A stretch of DNA of 64,000 nt. Source: CADEED01 sp043747835 (GTDB taxonomy: Bacteria; Pseudomonadota; Gammaproteobacteria; Steroidobacterales; Steroidobacteraceae). Under the pieces are notes generated by a model. That model made no database searches and was not told the origin of the DNA. It saw only the letters and a program-made list of their open reading frames with translations. The translations under genes were made by a program, and so were the position numbers. The stretch covers positions 1 through 64,000 of the forward strand of contig JAYTOK010000113.1 of the NCBI GenBank assembly GCA_043747835.1, given 5' to 3'. Below are positions 59,869 to 64,000 of this stretch, in pieces (within the stretch, counting starts at the first letter, position 1; the number at the start of each line of letters is the position of its first letter).

Positions 59869-61249
59869 GCGCACCCCCGACTTCCCGCAAACCCTCATGC
59901 AAATGCTTCAGCAGCACGTCGGCATGCGCCGTCGTCGTGACGGGCGAGCACAGCATCATGTTGTGGAAGGGCGTGAGCAGCACGCCGCGGTTCAATAGAT
60001 AGAGATGCAGCGCGTGCTCGAGCTCCGGCCACGCGGCACGCTCGGACTCCTCGCCATTGCGCGCGCGCGTCCCGAAGCCGAACTCCAGTCGCGCACCGAC
60101 GCGCGCAACATGCCAGGAAAGACTCTGCGCGGCGAACACTCGCCCGAGCCCTTCCGACAGATAGGACGCCGTTTCAAGCATGGTGGCGTAGTTGGCTTCG
60201 GTCATCAGCTCGTCGAGGCTGGCTTCGAGGCAGGCGAGCGCCAGCGCATTCGCCGACAGCGTCGTCCCCATGCCAGAGTGACCGCCCGCGCGCTCTTCCT
60301 GCACGCGACGCATGCCCGCTTCGACTTCCGCCGTGAAGCCGAACACCGCGCACGGCATGCCGCCCGCGATCGCCTTTCCGCAAACCCAGACGTCGGGCTG
60401 CAAATTCTTGGCGCGCGAGTACCCGCCACGCGCGGTCGACAGCGTGTGCGTCTCGTCGACGATGAGCAGCGTGCCGTGCTTGCGCGTGAGCTCTCGCAAG
60501 GTCGCGAGGAAGCCCTCTTCCGGCAACACCATGCCGATGTTCGTCATGACCGGTTCGGCGATGACCGCCGCCGTGCGCCCACGCGCGAGCACGCGCTCGA
60601 GCGCAGCGAGGTCGTTGAACGGCACGGCATCCGTCGTGAGGCTGACGTCGTGCGCGATGCCGATCAATCCCGCGCGAGGGCGCGTGCCGCCCTTGTCGCG
60701 CCTTTCGGGCAGGGCGCGGACCATCGTCTCCTCGACCGTGCCGTGGTAGCAGCCGTCGAACACGAGCATGCGCGCGCGGCCCGTGATCGCGCGCGCCCAG
60801 CGCAACGCGGCACGGTTCGCGTCCGTCGCCGTTTGCGTCATCTGCCAGAACGGCAGCCCGAATGTGTCGGCTAACTTCTCACCGACGCGCGCCACGCGCT
60901 CGGCCGGCAGCATGGAAGTAATCCCCGACGCGCCGGTCTCGGCCAGCGCGCGCGCGATCGGCGGCGGCGAATGGCCGAACATCGACCCGGTGTCGCCGAA
61001 GCAGAAATCGATGTAGCGGTTGCCATCGACGTCTTCGACCTCGACCCCGCTTGCTGCGCGCACGAACAGCGGATGCGGTGTCGACCAGTCGCGCATCCAA
61101 TGCATCGGCACACCGTTGAGCCAGTGCGCCGCACTGGCCTTTGCGAGGCGCGCGGACTCGGCGTGCGTCGCGACGAAGCTCTCGCGCTCACGCGCGTGGA
61201 GAGCACTCAGACGTTCGCTGTCGATGCCCGGCCGCCGCGAGTAGTTCAT
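59861..61249 (-). CDS. Class III PLP-dependent aminotransferase
   Basis: 462 residues. Class III (GSA aminomutase/omega-transaminase) fold: GNRYIDFCFGDTGSMFGHSP, the PLP-phosphate region YHGTVEETMVRAL, LIVDETHTLSTARGGYSRAK and the PLP lysine in DVWVCGKAIAGGMPCAVFGF. Translationally coupled to the PuuA-like gene, so probably transaminates an amine or amino-acid intermediate of the same pathway. The exact substrate cannot be read from sequence. Confidence 0.88.
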   Translation of the reverse strand: MNYSRRPGIDSERLSALHARERESFVATHAESARLAKASAAHWLNGVPMHWMRDWSTPHPLFVRAASGVEVEDVDGNRYIDFCFGDTGSMFGHSPPPIARALAETGASGITSMLPAERVARVGEKLADTFGLPFWQMTQTATDANRAALRWARAITGRARMLVFDGCYHGTVEETMVRALPERRDKGGTRPRAGLIGIAHDVSLTTDAVPFNDLAALERVLARGRTAAVIAEPVMTNIGMVLPEEGFLATLRELTRKHGTLLIVDETHTLSTARGGYSRAKNLQPDVWVCGKAIAGGMPCAVFGFTAEVEAGMRRVQEERAGGHSGMGTTLSANALALACLEASLDELMTEANYATMLETASYLSEGLGRVFAAQSLSWHVARVGARLEFGFGTRARNGEESERAAWPELEHALHLYLLNRGVLLTPFHNMMLCSPVTTTAHADVLLKHLHEGLREVGGARD

Positions 61250-61261
61250 GGCGGCCGCGCG

Positions 61262-61711
61262 TCAGCGACGCGTCGGGCGTTTTGCCGTTCGCGTCTTCAC
61301 TTTGGATTTGGAAGCCGACTTGCTCGCCGCGGTTTTCACGGGAGCGGGCTTTGCGCTTTCGGATTTCTCCGCCTTCGGCGCGTCGGCCTTGCCAGAGTCG
61401 GCCTTCCCCGAGTCGGCCTTCGCCGCTTCGGGCTTCGCGTCGGATTTCGCGTCCGCCTTTGCGTCCGTCTTCGTTTCGCTCTTCGCTTCTTCCTTGTCGG
61501 CGCCCGCGAGGTTGCGTTTGTTTTCCTTGTCGGACTTGAAGTCAGTCTCGTACCAGCCCGATCCCTTCAACCGGAACACGGGCGCGGAGATGAGCTTCTT
61601 GAGCCCCTTCTTCCCGCAGGTCGGACACTTCGTGAGCGGCTTGTCGCTGATCTTCTGCAGCACCTCGTCGCGGTAGCTGCAATTCGGGCATTCGTATTCG
61701 TAGAAAGGCAT
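61262..61711 (-). CDS. FmdB-family zinc ribbon protein with Lys/Ala-rich tail
   Basis: 149 residues. MPFYEYECPNCSYRDEVLQK and KCPTCGKKGLKKLISAPVFR give the FmdB zinc ribbon (two CxxC pairs), ending GSGWYETDFK near residue 55. The remaining 90 residues are a low-complexity Lys/Ala/Ser/Asp tail (ADAKSDAKPEAAKADSGKAD), highly repetitive, ending basic (TAKRPTRR). Family proteins are thought to regulate or to bind nucleic acid; the function is not settled. Confidence 0.88.
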   Translation of the reverse strand: MPFYEYECPNCSYRDEVLQKISDKPLTKCPTCGKKGLKKLISAPVFRLKGSGWYETDFKSDKENKRNLAGADKEEAKSETKTDAKADAKSDAKPEAAKADSGKADSGKADAPKAEKSESAKPAPVKTAASKSASKSKVKTRTAKRPTRR

Positions 61712-61748
61712 GATTTCCCCGGAATTTCTCCGGCGCGATCATAGCCGG

Positions 61749-64000
61749 TTATCTGGCCTTCTCGAACACCAGCCCATGACTGTCCACCGACCCGCGAATC
61801 CGATCCCCCGGCAGGAATTTGCCCGACAGGATCGCCTGCGCCAGCGGATTCTCGACCTCTTGCTGAATCGCGCGCTTGAGCGGCCGCGCGCCATACACCG
61901 GGTCGTACCCCGCCTCGCTGAGCTTGTTCAGCGCCTCATCTTCGAGCACGAGTTCGAGGTTGCGGTCGAGCAGACGCTTCTTGAGCTGCGAAAGCTGGAT
62001 GTCCACGATCGCGCGGATCTGCGCCTGTCCCAGCGGATGGAACACGCACATGTCGTCGATGCGGTTGATGAACTCGGGGCGGAAGTTCTGCTGCACGACT
62101 TCCATGACCGCGGACTTCATGCGCGCGTAGTTTCCTTCGCCCGCGAATTGCTGGATGACATCCGAACCGAGGTTCGACGTCATGATGATCACGGTGTTGC
62201 GGAAGTCGACCGTGCGGCCTTGCCCGTCGGTCAGGCGACCGTCGTCGAGCACCTGCAGCAGCACGTTGAACACATCCGGGTGCGCCTTCTCGACCTCGTC
62301 CAACAAGATCACGGCATACGGCCGGCGACGCACGGCCTCCGTCAGATAGCCGCCTTCGTCGTAGCCCACGTATCCGGGAGGCGCGCCGATGAGTCGAGCG
62401 ACGGAGTGCTTCTCCATGAACTCGGACATGTCGATGCGCACCATCGAGTCTTCCGTGTCGAACAGGAACTCCGCGAGCGCCTTGCAGAGCTCGGTCTTGC
62501 CGACGCCGGTGGGGCCGAGGAACAGAAAAGATCCATTCGGACGTCTCGGGTCGGAGAGGCCGGCTCGAGAGCGGCGGATCGCATTCGAGACGATCTTCAC
62601 CGCCTCCTCTTGGCCAACCACGCGCTTGGCTAAAGCATCTTCCATGCGCAGCAGCTTTTCCTTCTCGCCTTCGAGCATCTTGGACACGGGGATGCCGGTC
62701 CACGCCGAGACCACTTCCGCGATCTCCTCTTCCGTCACCTTGTTGCGGACGAGCTGCGTCTCTTTCGTCTCGGCGATCTGCGCCTGCGCGAGACGCTTCT
62801 CGAGCGCGGGCAGAATTTCGTACTGGAAGCGCGCGACGGCGGTCAGGTCGCCCTTGCGACGCGACGCGTCCATCTCGAGCTTCGCCTTCTCGATCTCCTC
62901 GCGCACGGTGGCCGCGCCCTGCAGCGACGCCTTTTCGCTCTTCCAGATCTCTTCGAGGTCCGAGTATTCCTTCTCGAGGTTCTGCAGCGTGGCCTGCAGC
63001 GTGGCAAGGCGTTTCTTCGTCGCCTCGTCCTTCTCTTTCTTCAGCGCTTCCTGCTCGATCTTGAGCTGGATGATGCGGCGCTCGAGTTTGTCGAGCACCT
63101 CGGGCTTGGAGTCGATCTCCATGCGGATGCGCGCGCCGGCCTCGTCGATCAGGTCGATGGCCTTGTCGGGGAGCTGACGGTCGGCGATGTAGCGGTGCGA
63201 CAGCACCGCCGCGGCCACGATGGCCGGATCCGTGATCTCGACCTTGTGGTGCACTTCGTAACGTTCCTGCAGTCCGCGCAGGATTGCGATCGTGTCTTCG
63301 ACCGTCGGTTCGTTGACCAGCACTTTCTGGAAGCGGCGTTCGAGCGCGGCATCCTTCTCGATGTACTTGCGGTACTCATCCAGCGTCGTGGCACCGACGC
63401 AATGCAGCTCGCCGCGCGCCAGAGCCGGCTTCAGCATGTTGCCGGCGTCCATCGAGCCTTCGGCCTTGCCCGCGCCAACCATCGTGTGCAGCTCGTCGAT
63501 GAACAGGATGATCTGGCCTTCCTGCTTCGACAGATCGTTGAGCACGCCCTTCAGGCGCTCTTCGAACTCGCCGCGAAACTTCGTGCCCGCGATGAGCGAG
63601 CCCATGTCGAGCGCGAGGATGCGTTTGCCCTTCAAGCCTTCGGGCACTTCGCCGTTGATGATTCTCTGCGCGAGCCCTTCGACGATGGCCGTCTTGCCGA
63701 CGCCGGGTTCGCCGATCAGCACGGGGTTGTTCTTCGTGCGGCGCGCGAGCACCTGCACCGTGCGGCGGATCTCGTCGTCGCGGCCGATGACCGGATCGAG
63801 CTTGCCCGCCGACGCGCGCGCCGTCAGGTCGACTGTGTATTTCTCGAGCGCGCCGCGCTTCTCTTCGGCCTGCGGGTCGTTGACAGCCTCGCCACCGCGG
63901 ACCTGCTCGATCGCCTTCTCGATCGCCGCCTTGGACGCGCCGGCATCCTTCAGTAGTTTGGCGAGCGTGTTCCTGTCCTCGAATGACGCGAGCACGAACA
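61749..64000 (-). CDS. clpB: ATP-dependent disaggregase ClpB (5' end outside the window)
   Basis: About 750 C-terminal residues of the roughly 860 of ClpB; the gene runs off the window at its 5' end. First AAA+ domain with GEPGVGKTAIVEGLAQRI, then the ClpB-specific coiled-coil M domain (ERRIIQLKIEQEALKKEKDE through ARFQYEILPALEKRLAQAQI), then the second AAA+ domain with GPTGVGKTELCKALAE and FLDTEDSMVR-type sensor region. Rescues aggregated proteins with DnaK. No ClpP-binding loop, as expected. Confidence 0.97.
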   Translation of the reverse strand, partial: FVLASFEDRNTLAKLLKDAGASKAAIEKAIEQVRGGEAVNDPQAEEKRGALEKYTVDLTARASAGKLDPVIGRDDEIRRTVQVLARRTKNNPVLIGEPGVGKTAIVEGLAQRIINGEVPEGLKGKRILALDMGSLIAGTKFRGEFEERLKGVLNDLSKQEGQIILFIDELHTMVGAGKAEGSMDAGNMLKPALARGELHCVGATTLDEYRKYIEKDAALERRFQKVLVNEPTVEDTIAILRGLQERYEVHHKVEITDPAIVAAAVLSHRYIADRQLPDKAIDLIDEAGARIRMEIDSKPEVLDKLERRIIQLKIEQEALKKEKDEATKKRLATLQATLQNLEKEYSDLEEIWKSEKASLQGAATVREEIEKAKLEMDASRRKGDLTAVARFQYEILPALEKRLAQAQIAETKETQLVRNKVTEEEIAEVVSAWTGIPVSKMLEGEKEKLLRMEDALAKRVVGQEEAVKIVSNAIRRSRAGLSDPRRPNGSFLFLGPTGVGKTELCKALAEFLFDTEDSMVRIDMSEFMEKHSVARLIGAPPGYVGYDEGGYLTEAVRRRPYAVILLDEVEKAHPDVFNVLLQVLDDGRLTDGQGRTVDFRNTVIIMTSNLGSDVIQQFAGEGNYARMKSAVMEVVQQNFRPEFINRIDDMCVFHPLGQAQIRAIVDIQLSQLKKRLLDRNLELVLEDEALNKLSEAGYDPVYGARPLKRAIQQEVENPLAQAILSGKFLPGDRIRGSVDSHGLVFEKAR

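Overview
The window reads as chromosomal DNA of a high-GC gammaproteobacterium. The conserved block mutS / pncC / thpR / recA-recX-alaS-lysC-csrA-tRNA-Ser has the gene order seen in Pseudomonas and Xanthomonadales/Nevskiales-type genomes. The exact genus cannot be fixed from the sequence alone.

Layout. (1) 1-9590 is an accessory island, visibly more AT-rich than the rest. It holds the 3' tail of an IS3-family transposase; an unrecognised cluster of a VRR-NUC-type nuclease, a second protein with a D..ExK nuclease-like core, a trypsin-like protease and a small protein; a type IV toxin-antitoxin pair (AbiEi/AbiEii, the toxin carrying extra WYL-like and zinc-finger domains); and an IS6-family element beside a wrecked integrase. 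It ends next to the 3' end of a tRNA-Ser(GCU), a classic integration site, with phased short repeats. (2) 9594-21130 is core genome: tRNA-Ser, csrA, lysC, alaS, recX, recA (with an SOS box), thpR, pncC, a scramblase-like gene, mutS and a small unknown. A large REP-like palindrome fills the alaS-lysC gap and a decayed copy lies between recX and recA. (3) 21144-49311 is about 28 kb of tightly packed minus-strand genes. They begin with an Flp pilin and a nearly complete Tad (Flp pilus) machine and run without a break into three large paralogous RHS toxins, each followed by a small partner gene overlapping it by four bases (ATGA). (4) 49490-64000 is mixed core genome: a second-type Lnt-like acyltransferase, a secreted NHL/beta-propeller protein, a lipase-like hydrolase, aspS, dsbA, a membrane-anchored metallo-beta-lactamase-fold protein, a glutamine-synthetase-like/aminotransferase pair, an FmdB-type zinc ribbon protein and the 3' part of clpB.

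The main candidate for a new system is region 3. The three RHS proteins have Sec signal peptides and a shared N-terminal module instead of PAAR/VgrG adaptors. One ends in a Tle1-type (DUF2235) lipase with a DUF2931 lipoprotein as probable immunity. One ends in an EC869-like nuclease toxin with a CdiI-like immunity protein. The third ends in a roughly 510-residue domain that I do not recognise, with a lipoprotein partner. The first RHS start codon overlaps the stop of a TadE-like pseudopilin gene, so toxins and pilus are probably one transcription and translation unit. This suggests that a Tad apparatus displays or exports polymorphic toxins. No type VI secretion gene is present in the window.
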